Assembly (NCBI GenBank): GCA_963677445.2
Contig: CAXXGF010000061.1
Location: 62,001-126,000, forward strand
Length of the DNA: 64,000 nucleotides
Direction: 5' to 3'
DNA from: G963677445 sp963677445
GTDB taxonomy: Bacteria > Bacteroidota > Ignavibacteria > Ignavibacteriales > Melioribacteraceae
A program made the translations under genes and the position numbers. The notes under the pieces were generated by a model, which was not told where the DNA came from, did not search any database, and worked only from the letters and a program-made list of their open reading frames with translations. The stretch's first letter is position 1; every line of letters starts with the position of its first letter. Below are positions 30,432 to 41,300 of this stretch, piece after piece.

Positions 30432-31038
30432 CGCAAAAGTCCTTGTTATATTGTTTAAATACTTTTCTTCCTTTTTCGGTAAATATTCCCCTGAACAGAA
30501 GCTCGAAAGTCATTTTTGCCGCGTCACCCGGGGCGAGGTCATGCTCAAGCATAAAATCTGGATTTACAACTGACTGAATTGAGGAAATTACTATGGTTAT
30601 CATAATAAAGTTTGGCCTGTCGAGAATAAGCCCCTCCTTTTTTCCCTGGTCCATGATCTGCTGAAGGTTTCTGCTGATCATTTTAGTCCGGAATGTATCG
30701 ATCTTTTTCCACCGGTCCCCCCCTATTTTTTTCATCTCCCTCAGCCACCGGTTGCCGATTCGTAATGAAAAATCGGTGATAAAACTTGTAATGCGGTATA
30801 GTTTGATAACAGCGTTTTCCTCACTCTTTAATACGCTGTCAAACTTCCTTTTTACCATCGACATAATAAATTCCATGATCTCATCGATTATCGCGTCTTT
30901 CGACGGGAAAAATTTGTAAATGGTCTTTTTGCTGATATGCAGATCGGAGGCAAGTTCATCCATCGTGGTGGTGCTTACGCCATCCCTGAAAAATTTCTCC
31001 TTAGCGTGCTCAAGTATTCTGTCTTTTTCTTCTTTCAT
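30424..31038 (-). CDS. TetR-family repressor of the efflux operon
   Basis: 204 residues. The N-terminal HTH is canonical: RILEHAKEKFFRDGVSTTTMDELASDLHISKKTIYKFFPSKDAII. The C-terminal ligand domain is helical and poorly conserved. It is the first gene of the exporter operon, overlapping HlyD by 8 bases. Two inverted repeats just upstream are its likely operators, so it probably represses itself and the transporter until an exported compound binds. Confidence 0.9.
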   Translation of the reverse strand: MKEEKDRILEHAKEKFFRDGVSTTTMDELASDLHISKKTIYKFFPSKDAIIDEIMEFIMSMVKRKFDSVLKSEENAVIKLYRITSFITDFSLRIGNRWLREMKKIGGDRWKKIDTFRTKMISRNLQQIMDQGKKEGLILDRPNFIMITIVISSIQSVVNPDFMLEHDLAPGDAAKMTFELLFRGIFTEKGRKVFKQYNKDFCDD

Positions 31039-31046
31039 AATAATAT

Positions 31047-31115
31047 GGAAACTTTGTTAGTATTTGCAGTTTCCAATATAATCAATGGAAACTGAGAAGT
31101 CAAGCGCGAGTTTCC
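31047..31115. promoter_or_regulatory. Two inverted repeats, probable TetR operators
   Basis: GGAAACT (31047-31053) pairs with AGTTTCC (31068-31074), and GGAAACT (31087-31093) pairs with AGTTTCC (31109-31115). The two sites start 40 bases apart, with 14 and 15 bases between arms, immediately upstream of the TetR start. Confidence 0.65.
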
Positions 31116-32192
31116 ATTTATTTGAAAATATTCGAAATTATTAAACCTCACGCAAAGCCGCGAAGACGCAAAGAAGAACAGGACTAACAGGATTGTTTAG
31201 ATAAACAGGATAAAAATCGGTATCGGCTTAGTAAAAATCTGAGTATACCCTCCTGCGTCAGAAAAGAGCTTCGGCGGTTAAGAGTAAAATTGTTAGTAGT
31301 CCCATTCGTCCCGCGAAAATGCGGCGCCGGCCTCTCTGGCTTGTGAGATTGTTTTTGTGTTGTTCATTTTTTCCGGGGGCGGGGATTATGATTAGGATTA
31401 CGATTAAGATTATGATGATTAAAGATATCAAGCTTATATAAAATCGAGTTTAAAATAACCCCGCGCCTTCAGGCCGGGGACTCCACGCAAAGCCAACCAC
31501 CCCCAAAAGGGCTTTAGCCCAAAGAGCGGGCAGGAGAAATATTACTCTGTACACGATCCAAACCCGTCATTGTCTGAACCATGATTAAAGGATCTATGAA
31601 TTACATGACTATTTTTCGGTATTGGGTTTAAAGAATCAGAGTATGAGTATGATGGCCGGGTATGGTGACGGCTGCCGGGTTTTTCATTTTATTTCAGGTA
31701 CACGATATTTCTTTCGCAGAATTAAAACCGCGAAGAATATTTCACTGAGTACATATCTGCAAACAACCAGTAGTCCCATTCGTCCCACGAAAAAGCGGCT
31801 CCAGCCTCTCAGGCTTGGGAGATTGTTTTTGCGTTGTTCATTTTTTCCGGGGGAGGGGATTACGATTAGGATTACGATTAAGATTATGATGATTAAAGAT
31901 ATCCGGCTTTTATAAAATTGAGTTTTAAATAATCCCGCGCCTTCAGGCCGGGGACTCTGCGCAAAGCCAACACCCCAAAAGTGGCTTTAGCCCAAAGAGC
32001 GGGCCGGGGAAATATTACTCTGTTTACAATCCTAACCCCGCCAGTATCTGAACCATGATTTAAGGATTACTTGACAATTTTTCGGCACCGGTATCGGTTT
32101 CAAAAAATCAGAGTAAGAGTAGGAGTAATTCGTAAGGAATCAAATTCTACGCAAAATGGCAAAATATTTATTTAACCTTACATTTACCGGGT
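31116..32192. repeat. Two long tandem copies of the left-flank direct repeat
   Basis: Two related copies, about 31300-31620 and about 31770-32100, share: a TAGTCCCATTCGTCCC block; CCGGGGG then GATTAGGATTACGATTAAG; AAAGATATC; the R2 block (CGCGCCTTCAGGCCGGGGAC, then GGCTTTAGCCCAAAGAGCGG); GAACCATGATT; and TTTTTCGG. R1 starts follow at about 31630 and 32102, and R4 (ATTCTACGCAAAATGGCAAA) at 32145. A further copy lies to the right of the TIR-CHAT gene. No gene is seen. Confidence 0.8.
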
Positions 32193-32452
32193 AATTCTGT
32201 CGTCCCTGGCGGGACTCTGGAATCTCTCCCTAACCGATTACCCCACAATGAATTGTGGGGCTATTATCTGTCGTCCCTAACGGGACTTTTCTAAATACTA
32301 ATGATTATCTACATGCAAATATTAGATCAGATTAAGAAAAATCCCGGCGGGGATCCTCCGCAGCGGACAGGTGACAGATAATAGCCCCTATTTTCAAATA
32401 GGGGAACTTGTTCAAGCATAAATTTATAAGCCCCGCCAGGGACGACAGAATT
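32193..32452. repeat. Nested inverted repeat, REPIN-like
   Basis: The outer arms are a 21-base perfect inverted pair: ATTCTGTCGTCCCTGGCGGG side at 32193-32213, its inverse at 32432-32452. An inner 16-base pair, GGGGCTATTATCTGTC (32257-32272) and its inverse (32373-32388), sits inside. Smaller hairpins such as CCCCACAATGAATTGTGGGG lie within. Possible doublet of short palindromic repeats. It lies 225 bases before the TIR-CHAT gene; the remaining bases to 32677 show nothing. Confidence 0.7.
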
Positions 32453-32677
32453 ATTTTTGCTCTGGCTCTGTCAGTCTTTGATTAAGATTACAACCCCATT
32501 TATTTCTCCCTTGTTTAATCCATTTTTAATTATCAATTATTTTATTTATTTTTAATATGACTGATTGCATTAGGGGTAACACCGGCCTGGTATGGAGTTT
32601 TATATTGTTTTTCAGATTTGATAAGTTTTGTGAAATACCAAATAAATGAAATATCGAAGAATTAGCCCGGGAAAAAT

Positions 32678-35600
32678 ATGAAACCTTCAATATTCATTTC
32701 TTACAGCTCGAAAAACAGCGATATTGCTGATTATATTGATGAAGTGTTCAGTAAAAAGGGAATTGAACTCACACGTGATATAAGGGATGTTGAGTTCAAA
32801 AAGAGCTTTAAAGAATTTATGAAAAAAATCAGGAAAACTGATTTTGCCATACTCGTGATCAGCGACCATTTTTTGAAATCAAGATATTGTATGTATGAAG
32901 TGATTGAGTTCCTGAAGGAAGAAAACTTTAAGGAAAAAGTTCTTCCCGTTGTGTTGAATGATGTCGCTCTGGATCCTCTCGGAAAAGCAGGTTATCTTAA
33001 GTATTGGAAAGATGAGTTTGAAAAATTGAATAATCTGGTTGATGAGTTCGATAACGTTGAGAAAATATCTCCGGCTCAGGACTTAAAACACTACAGAAAT
33101 ATCTCAATGCATATCGGTGAATTCCTGGATACTATTTCCGATATGAAATATGAACCCTATGAAAAATTGAAAGCCACCGATTTCAAAGCTTTTTTTGACG
33201 AGATTAAAAAAAAAGCCCGTTATATAAATCCTCCCCAGGTTAAGATACTGGCTATAACCGCCAGTCCCGAAAACAGCCCGATATTTTATGAAAAGGAGCA
33301 GGATGTTCTCATTGATTCTGTGGGGAAGTTTGATAAAGATAAACTCTTTCTTGATATACCCGATCCTGTTGATTCCACACTCGCGGAGATAAAAAAATAC
33401 CTCGAAACCGGCAGGCATGACATTTTGCAGATAACCGCCCATGGAACCATAAATGAAGATGGCGAGGGAATCCTTCTTTTTGAGAACGCCCGTGGAAATG
33501 AAGTCCATGTAACCGGAAGAGAACTCGCGGAAACGATTAAGAAAAAGAATGCCGAAGATGAAGGCCCGCGGGTTATAATTCTTTCATCCTGTCATTCGGC
33601 GAGGCCGGAGGAACATTATTTATCCGTGGCAAAAACTCTGCATGAAGCGGGCATTCCAGCGGTTATAGGAATGAAAACTAAAATTTCTCACGACGCTGCT
33701 ATTGTGTTTAATCTTGGTTTTTATTCCGCAATAATTGAAGGAAAAGGAATACAGGATTCATTTGCAGCAGGAAAGGCATTAGTAGAAAAATTCGAGGAAA
33801 AGAAACGACTGGAAAATCCCGACCTGGTTTTCCAAAGTGAAATTGACATCCCTGTTCTTGTTACTGATAATGATGATCTTTCCATCGCCGATTTTTCAGA
33901 TTACAAAATAGAGCTGCCTGAACGCCCTAAAAGTCACACTTTTAAAACAAATTACATGGAGCGCGGATTTCTTGGCCGGCGGAATATTATACGGGAAGTG
34001 TTCAGAAAGATAAGAGAAGGAAACCCCGCTATAAGTCTGAAAGGCCCCGGGGGTATTGGAAAATCTACCCTTACAAGCAGGGTGATGGCCGACCTCTTGC
34101 GCGAGGGATATGATTTTATTGAATTCCAGGGGAGTATAGAACCATCAGGGATCATTGAAGGACTGGTAAAAAAAGCAGCCGGCTCAGGTGAAAAATATAA
34201 AAACCTTGAGGGGATCATTAATAACGCCGGGGAACCTGGCGATAAAGTTCGGGCGCTCGTGGAAAATTATCTCTCAAAAGAAAAGATTGTAATAATTTTT
34301 GATAATTTTGAGGACAACCAGGACCAGGAGAAAAAAGATTACATTAATAAAGAAATGTGCCCTTTCCTCAAAACGCTGAAACATTGCCTGCAAAACCGTG
34401 AATCATTTATCTTTTTTACAACCCGGTATGAGCTGCCGGGGGTTGTGACTGACCCCATAAATGTGCCTGAGTTTACCCCCTCCGAAATATCAAAACGTTT
34501 TTATTACGGAGAGGCTCTTTCAAGGCTGGATGAAAAATCAGCGGAGATTGTAGAATATACAGTGGCAAAAAATCCCCGCGCGATTGATATACTGAATATA
34601 CTGCTGAAAAAACGTTTTAAGACAGGCAAGATTACTCAGGATAAAATAAAAATATACACAAAAAAACTAAAAGAATATCTGCGAAAAGGAAAACACCCGG
34701 AAGAGATTGACTTTTCCCCATTTATCCTGGAAGATTTGCTCGACCTTTTATCTCGCGAACAGTTAAAATTTTTGAAAGCCGCGGCGATATACAGGAAACC
34801 GGTTGAAGAAACAGCCTTTGAAAAACAAAACATTCTTGTAAATGATGAAATATTTGAGCAGCTTGAAAACCTTTCCCTTATTGAAACAGTTCAAACTGAA
34901 AATACCTTGTTTATTTATGTTCACAGGCTTACATCCACATTCCTTGAGAATGTCTATAATACAGAAGAAAAGAAAAATTTTCATGCTAATGCTGCCAGAT
35001 ATTTTAAGAATATAAAAAGGGAGAATAATCAAGGCTATCTTGAATATTTTATCGAATCTGAATACCATTACAAACAAGCCGGTTTATACAACGAAGCTTT
35101 TGAAATAATGTATTCTGTGCAAGATTATCTTCTTACGCATGGATATACATCTGAAGCCAAAAAAATGGTTGAGGAATTTTTTGATTATTCCCTTACATAT
35201 CAAAACCGGGCTTATCTTCTTCATTCTTACGGTATTTTATTGCAGTCTCTCGGAAGGTATGAAGACGCGTTAAAAAAATACCTCGAATCGCTGGAAATTA
35301 AAAAACAAATCGGTGATGTGGCCGGAGAAGCGAAATCCCTTCACCAGGTCGGAAGGATTTATGAGTATAAGGGAGATTATGACCAGGCGCTGGAAAAATA
35401 CCTCGAATCGCTGGAAATCGCAAAACGAATCGGAGATGTGGCCGGAGAAGCGGCATCCCTTCACCAGGTCGGAATGATTTATGAAAATAAAGGTGATTAT
35501 GACCAGGCGCTAAAAAAAACACCTCGAATCGCTGGTAATATTCAAACGAATTGGTGATGTGGCCGGGGAAGCGATATCCCTTCACCAGGTCGGAATGATT

Positions 35601-36557
35601 TATCAGTATAAAGGCGATTATGACCAGGCGCTGGAAAAATACCTCGAATCGCTGGAAATCGCAAAACGAATCGGAGATGTGGCCGGGGAAGCGATATCCC
35701 TTCACCAGGTCGGAATGATTTATGAAAATAAAGGAGATTATGACAAGGCGCTCGAAAAATACCTCGAATCGATGGAAATAGAAAAACGAATCGGTAATGT
35801 TGCCGGAGAAGCGAAATCCCTTCACCAGGTCGGAAGGATTTATCAGTATAAAGGAGATTATAACAAGGCGCTCGAAAAATACCTCGAATCGCTGGAAATA
35901 AAAAAACGAATCGGTGATGTGGCCGGGGAAGCTGCATCCCTTCACCAGGTCGGAAGGATTTATCAGTATAAAGGAGATTATGACAAGGCGCTCGAAAAAT
36001 ACCTCGAATCGCTGGAAATAAAAAAACGAATCGGTGATGTGGCCGGAGAAGCTGCATCCCTTCACCAGGTCGGAAGGATTTATGAAAATAAAGGAAATTA
36101 TGACAAGGCGCTCGAAAAATACCTCGAATCGCTGGAGATCGCCAAACGAATCGGTGATATTGAAGGAATGGCTCAATCTTTCGGTCAATTAGGAATATTA
36201 TCAAAAATCCAGGAGAAATATCCCGAGGCGTTAAATTATTTTATCGAAGCATTTAAAATATTTTACAAAATCGGTTCCCCGGCAGCAAACCAGGCGCTGG
36301 ATTATATTAAACAAATGGCGGAACTAATGCCCCGGGAAGAATTTGAAAGCATACTCAGGGAAAAAGGAATTCCTCCCGAAGAACTGGAAGCGCTAATTCA
36401 GGAAAAAAGGACTCGGCAGCTAATTGAACTTTATATTTCCCTCGGTGAGGAAAAGTTTGTTGAAATGTTAAAACAAAAAGGCGCCCAGCCGGAGGTTATT
36501 GATCAAAATTTGCCGGCAATAAGGGAAATGGCTGAGAAGGTTAAAAAATCAGAGTAA
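32678..36557 (+). CDS. TIR-CHAT-NB-ARC-TPR multidomain protein, frameshifted in TPR array
   Basis: About 1292 residues once one base is removed from the A run at 35512-35519 (3880-1 bases). TIR, residues 1-140: IFISYSSKNSDIADY and the SRYCMYEV motif, with a probable catalytic Glu 74. CHAT caspase-like, about 185-395: ITAHG (His 255) and LSSCHSA (Cys 305). NB-ARC/STAND ATPase from about 430: P-loop GPGGIGKST (456-464), Walker B IVIIFDN, FFTTRY. TPR array about 860-1180, then a helical tail. TIR NADases, CHAT proteases and STAND switches are all known effector or sensor modules of bacterial immunity. The combination suggests a defence protein; the trigger is unknown. As written, a truncated 959-residue form with about three TPR units would be made. 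Confidence 0.85.
35258..36218 (+). repeat. Tandem 120-base TPR repeats
   Basis: Eight 40-residue units with the frame YxxALEKYLESLEIxKRIGD and VAGEAxSLHQVGxIYxxKGD. The first seven are nearly identical in DNA as well as protein; the eighth decays. An eight-base A run in the third unit (35512-35519) replaces the GGAAAAA of its sisters and adds one base. The similarity indicates recent expansion or homogenisation by recombination. Confidence 0.9.
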
Positions 36558-37000
36558 GAGTAGGAGTATGAGTATTATGGCCGGGTATGGTGACGGCTGC
36601 GGGGGTGTTCATTTTTCCCGGGGGTGGGGATTACGATTAGGATTACGATTAAGATTATGATGATTAAAGATATCCGGCTTATATAAAATTGAGTTTAAAA
36701 TAACCCCGCGCCTTCAGGCCGGGGACTCTTCGGAAAGCCAACCACCCCCAAAGTGGCTTTAGCCCAAAGAGCGGGCAGGGGAAATATTACTCCGGTTACA
36801 ATCCTAATCCCGTCAATATCTGAATCATGATTAAAGGATTCATGGATTACATGATTATTTTTCGGTATCGGTTTCAAAAAATCAGAGTAGGAGTAGGAGT
36901 AAGATGGCCGGGTATGGTGACGGCTGCCGGGTTTTCCATTTTTCCCGGGGTGGGATTACGATTATTCCGTAAGGAGTTAAATTCTATGCAAAATGGAAAA
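36545..37000. repeat. Right copy of the direct repeat flanking the TIR-CHAT gene
   Basis: R1 begins at 36545 and supplies the last codons and stop of the TIR-CHAT gene (AAAAAATCAGAGTAA). Then come GATTAGGATTACGATTAAG (about 36633), AAAGATATCCGGC, R2 (about 36700-36785), the TTTTTCGGTATCGG block and a second R1 (36877), and R4 near 36966. Order and sequence match the copies at 31300-32128. Confidence 0.8.
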
Positions 37001-37141
37001 ATTTTTGCTGGTTGGCAGTAAAAACCAGAATGACAATCAATCAGGCATGTAATTGGGGAAAAACAAAAAGTCTCATTTGTCCCATGAGTCTCCTTGTTAT
37101 TTCACTTCTGGCTTGCCAGTCTGTGATTATGATTTTTTGAT

Positions 37142-37163
37142 GAGACAAGGCATGCCTTGTCTC
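37142..37163. repeat. Perfect 22-base palindrome after the response regulator gene
   Basis: GAGACAAGGCA is followed at once by its exact inverse TGCCTTGTCTC. It lies 23 bases past the stop of the minus-strand response regulator. It may be a terminator hairpin or a REP-like element; no T run is clear. The rest of 37001-37185 shows nothing else. Confidence 0.6.
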
Positions 37164-37185
37164 TACAGAAAAATCAATTATCAGG

Positions 37186-38325
37186 TTATCTTGTAATCTC
37201 AAAAACCTCAATTTCGGGAGTGATTTTTTCAACCTTCAGGTAGCTAACCAATTTCGCGATTGAAATATCATTCAATTCGGTATGTTTCGGAAGTAGAAGT
37301 CTTTTATAAATATCATATACATCCTGAGCTGTCACCAAACCGGGATGAAGTTCTTCCACTTTGTAAGTAGATAGAACTGATCCTGCTTTTGCTCCATTTA
37401 ACTCGGCTGAAAGCCCATTAAGTATTTCAAAATCATAATAGTCCTTCTGATTGAAGAGTTCTTTTAATATTTCATCATCTGTTTTCCCTTGAGATTGCAT
37501 TAAATAATAATCATTTAATACTCTAAGCAAATTCCCTTCGAACGGAATGCTTTTTGATTCATTGTAGGTGGGAAACAGTTCCCTGAAATAGTTGGTATAC
37601 TGATATTGGATGGAGGTTGAAATTTCCTCAAACCTTGGAATATTGGCCAATAACTTCCCCCCTAACTCTGATTGCTCAAGAAAAATTTCGAGTTCCTTTC
37701 CATCAAGCTCAAGTCCATGCATTCTTTTTTCAATGATAGTCTGGGGAACACTCACACATCCGATCTGGGAAAGCAATAAAGCAATATCAAGTTCCCACCT
37801 TGCCTCTTTTTTTAACCTGTCGGCAATCGCTTTTCCCAAAGTAGTCAATCTTTGGGCATGGTTAAATGAAATTGGATTTGTCGTCTGAAGAATTTGTGAG
37901 AGAACTAAGACAATTCCCTTCAGAGTTTTGTTTAATAATATTTTTTCTGATACAATAAGTTTGTGTTGTTCAACAGCTTGTCTGGTTGTTTCGAAAAGAC
38001 GTTCCATTGGACACGGTTTTGTCAGAAAACGAAATATATTTCCTTTATTGACAGCCTCAATAGCCATCTCAAGATTAGCATATCCGGTGAGAAGTATCCT
38101 CACACTGTCTTTGTTTATTCGGGAAGCAAGATTCAGAAACTCGACACCATTCATACCAGGCATGCTGTAATCGGAAATAATCACAACAAATTTTCTGCCC
38201 TTCCGCAAAATATCAAGAGCCTCATGCGCAGATCCGGCGGTTACAACATCATATTTGGATCGCAGATTTCTTTTATACCCTTTAAGAATATTCGGATCAT
38301 CGTCAACAAGCAGAATAGAATCCAT
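37186..38325 (-). CDS. Response regulator with degenerate HD-GYP-like output
   Basis: 379 residues. REC domain 1-125: ILLVDDDP, phospho-acceptor Asp 52 in IISDYSMPGMNG, and conserved LLTGYA and FLTKPCP. The output domain resembles HD-GYP phosphodiesterases (NPISFNHAQRLTTLGKAIADRL) but the metal-binding HD in HDIGK is replaced by SQIGC, and no GYP motif is visible. It is therefore probably catalytically inactive, a binding or scaffold version. It lies 39 bases after the stop of the histidine kinase gene transcribed in the same direction, so the two probably make a two-component pair. Confidence 0.82.
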   Translation of the reverse strand: MDSILLVDDDPNILKGYKRNLRSKYDVVTAGSAHEALDILRKGRKFVVIISDYSMPGMNGVEFLNLASRINKDSVRILLTGYANLEMAIEAVNKGNIFRFLTKPCPMERLFETTRQAVEQHKLIVSEKILLNKTLKGIVLVLSQILQTTNPISFNHAQRLTTLGKAIADRLKKEARWELDIALLLSQIGCVSVPQTIIEKRMHGLELDGKELEIFLEQSELGGKLLANIPRFEEISTSIQYQYTNYFRELFPTYNESKSIPFEGNLLRVLNDYYLMQSQGKTDDEILKELFNQKDYYDFEILNGLSAELNGAKAGSVLSTYKVEELHPGLVTAQDVYDIYKRLLLPKHTELNDISIAKLVSYLKVEKITPEIEVFEITR

Positions 38326-38364
38326 TTTTATACCTTCCGATTTATTACAAATTTAAAATTAATA

Positions 38365-41300
38365 TCATATCTTCGGCAGCTCTATTATAAAAGTAGTTCC
38401 TTTATCTTCTTCAGTTTCAAAATACAACTTTCCATCATGTTTATCCACAATGATAGAGTAAGCAATTGCCAGCCCCTGCCCCGAACCCACACCAACTTCC
38501 TTAGTGGTAAAAAAGGGATCAAATATACGCTCCCTTATATCCTGCGGTATTCCGGTTCCGTCATCGGACACCATTATTTTGATATGGTCTTCAAAATTGC
38601 CGGTTTTTATTACAATATTTCCCAGGCTGTCTTTATATTTTTCCTTTATCGCGTGAGCCGCGTTTACAATCAGATTTACCAGCACCTGGTTTATTTCATT
38701 TATCAGGCATTTAACCGGCGGCAGGCTGCTATCAAAATCGGTATGAATTTCAGCGCAGTATTTCCATTCATTGCGAGTTACCGTTATTGTATTTGAAATA
38801 TTTCTGTGAATATCTGTTTCAATCTTTGTTTTTACTCCCCCGTGAGCAAATTCACGCATAGCTGATACAATACTGCTTATCCGGTTAATTCCCTCCTTCG
38901 ATTGTTCGAGAGCCTCAGGAATCTCTTCAGCCAGAAAAGTGTAGTCCTCATCTTCCAGGATTCTTTGAATCTGTTCTTCATCATTTTTTTCGAGCAGCCT
39001 GGTTATAATTTTACTATAAGAGCTGAAACTTTCTTTCAGAAATGTAAGATTATCACCGACAAACTGAGTGGGAGTATTTATTTCATGCGCTATTCCGGCC
39101 GCCAGTGTTCCAATGGCCTCCATTTTCTGCAGATGTCTCAATTGAGTTTCATAATGGATCTTCTCACTTATATCTCTCAGGATAATCTGGCTGATTGTAC
39201 TTTCTTCCAGAATTACCTTGCTGATAAGCGCCTCGAAAGTAATACTTTTGCCTTCCCTGGTTAAGGTGGTATAAACAAAACTATCTCTTGAAGATGTGGC
39301 CGAACTGACACAGTTCCAGACCAAATCAAAATTTTCATTCCCGAAAAACTGCTTTATAAATGGTTCGTTTAATTCGGCCTCTTCATAAATATCACTGAAA
39401 AGTTCCTCAAATCTACTGTTGCTGTATTTTATCATTTCCCCCGAAAAAATGATTACCGCGTCATTAGAGTTTTCAATTAAAGCCCGGTATTTGCTTTCCG
39501 AATCGATCAGCTCATTGATCATTTCTACCTGGCTTGTAATATTTTCGACTGTCCCTTCATAAAAGATAAGTTTTCCTTCATCGTCCCTGAAAGCTTTGGC
39601 GCTTTCCCTCAGGTACATATAATCCCCGCCGGGTGTAATCCATTTCGACTCATACCCCGATATTATTTTACTCCTTTCGAGCAACTGAATAAATTCTTCC
39701 CTTACCTCTTTGTTGATATTTCCATAATCGGATTCAAAATTTTCAATCATCTCCTCTTCAGTATCATAGCCGAACATTTCCACCAAGCGAGGATTTGCCA
39801 TTTGTATATCACCATTTTTTGATACGCGGTAAATACCGACGGTGGCGTTCTGGTAAAGATTTCGAAACCTTTTTTCACTTACCCGCAGTTTTTCTTCAGC
39901 TCTTTTATATGTGATTAATTTCCACATTTCACTTATCAGGATAGAGGTATATAATATATCATTACTTTGATAATTATTCGTTTTATTGCAGATGCCGCAG
40001 AGAGCAACAAGCCTGCCCGCGTCAAATATTGGAACAGATAAATGTTTTTTCACTACCGAAGTAAAATCATAATAACCGCAGCTTTTAATAAATTTAGTGA
40101 AGTTATTGCTAATAAAAGGACCCGCCTCATCTATACATCTTTGCCAGATCAAAGGATATTTTCCAATTTCCAACACCTCATTCTCGAATCGTTCCCACCT
40201 GTCCTGATTATCAGTGCATGTGAGAATTGGATATATTTCACCATCCTTGCCAATATAGTTTAGATAGCTGAACTCACTTTCTGTCAGGTTTAAAGCCCTT
40301 TTCAAAATTCTGTGAATTATCTCTTCCTCATCAAAATTCCTGGTTTTTGACATTTCATACAAAAATTCAAAAATTTGCCGGACATTTTCATTCTGAATCT
40401 GCGCTTGTTTCCTGACTGTGATATTCCTTGTTATGCCAATCAGCCCTATTATTTCGTCACTATCATTCCGCCAGGGAACCTTTGTAGCCAGCCACCAGGT
40501 AACTTCGCCATCTTTCTCAAGCTTTTCCTCCTTTGCTATTATCGCTTCCCCTTTCATCAGCACCCGCAGATCATCATTATATGATTTAGCGGCAAATTTT
40601 TCCGGCAGAAAATCATAGTCACTTTTTCCTATCGCCTCTTCCCTCCTCGAAATTCCCATATTCTTCATCTGGGCATTGTTTATTCTTATAAACCTCGCGG
40701 TAAGGTCTTTAAAATAGATAGCGTCGGGCACACTTTCCATTAATATCTGCAGCAGCTTTCTTTCATATACCAGCTTCTCATCAATCATTTTTTTCTTTGA
40801 TATATCCTCACCGACTGAAATAAAATTTTCAATCCTGCTATTTCTTATTACCGGAGTAATACTTACTTTTTCATAATATTCCACCCCGTTTTTTTTCCTG
40901 TTGATTATCACCCCGTTCCATACCTCTCCTCTATTTACTGTTGCCCATAAAAACTCAAAAAAGTGTTCATCATGTTTTCCCGATTGAAGAATTCGAGGAT
41001 TTTTCCCTTTTACTTCGCTGAAGTTATACCCGGTCAGTTTTTCGAAACCTTTATTCACCCATACAATATCCCCCCTTTTATCGGTAATTATAACAGAGTT
41101 AGCGACCGCCTTCATAGCGTTGGAAAGAAGAAATAATTCGGAGCCCGGTCCATTATCGGCAGCCGATAGTTCCTGTTCACGGAAGGCCTTTTTTTGCGCG
41201 GCCGTTTTGAGTAAATATCTTATCGCCATCCTCAATGAAACTGAGTTTAACTCATTTTTCAAAATTATTTCGCAAAGATCATCTTCTCCGGTTATCTCTT

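Noticed and set aside
31384..31425. Short GATTA-like tract considered as a CRISPR array
   Set aside because: No regular spacers and no cas genes; part of a dispersed repeat.
35298..36188. Long antisense open frames opposite the TPR repeats
   Set aside because: They mirror the tandem repeat in the opposite strand; the plus-strand TPR reading has strong family support.
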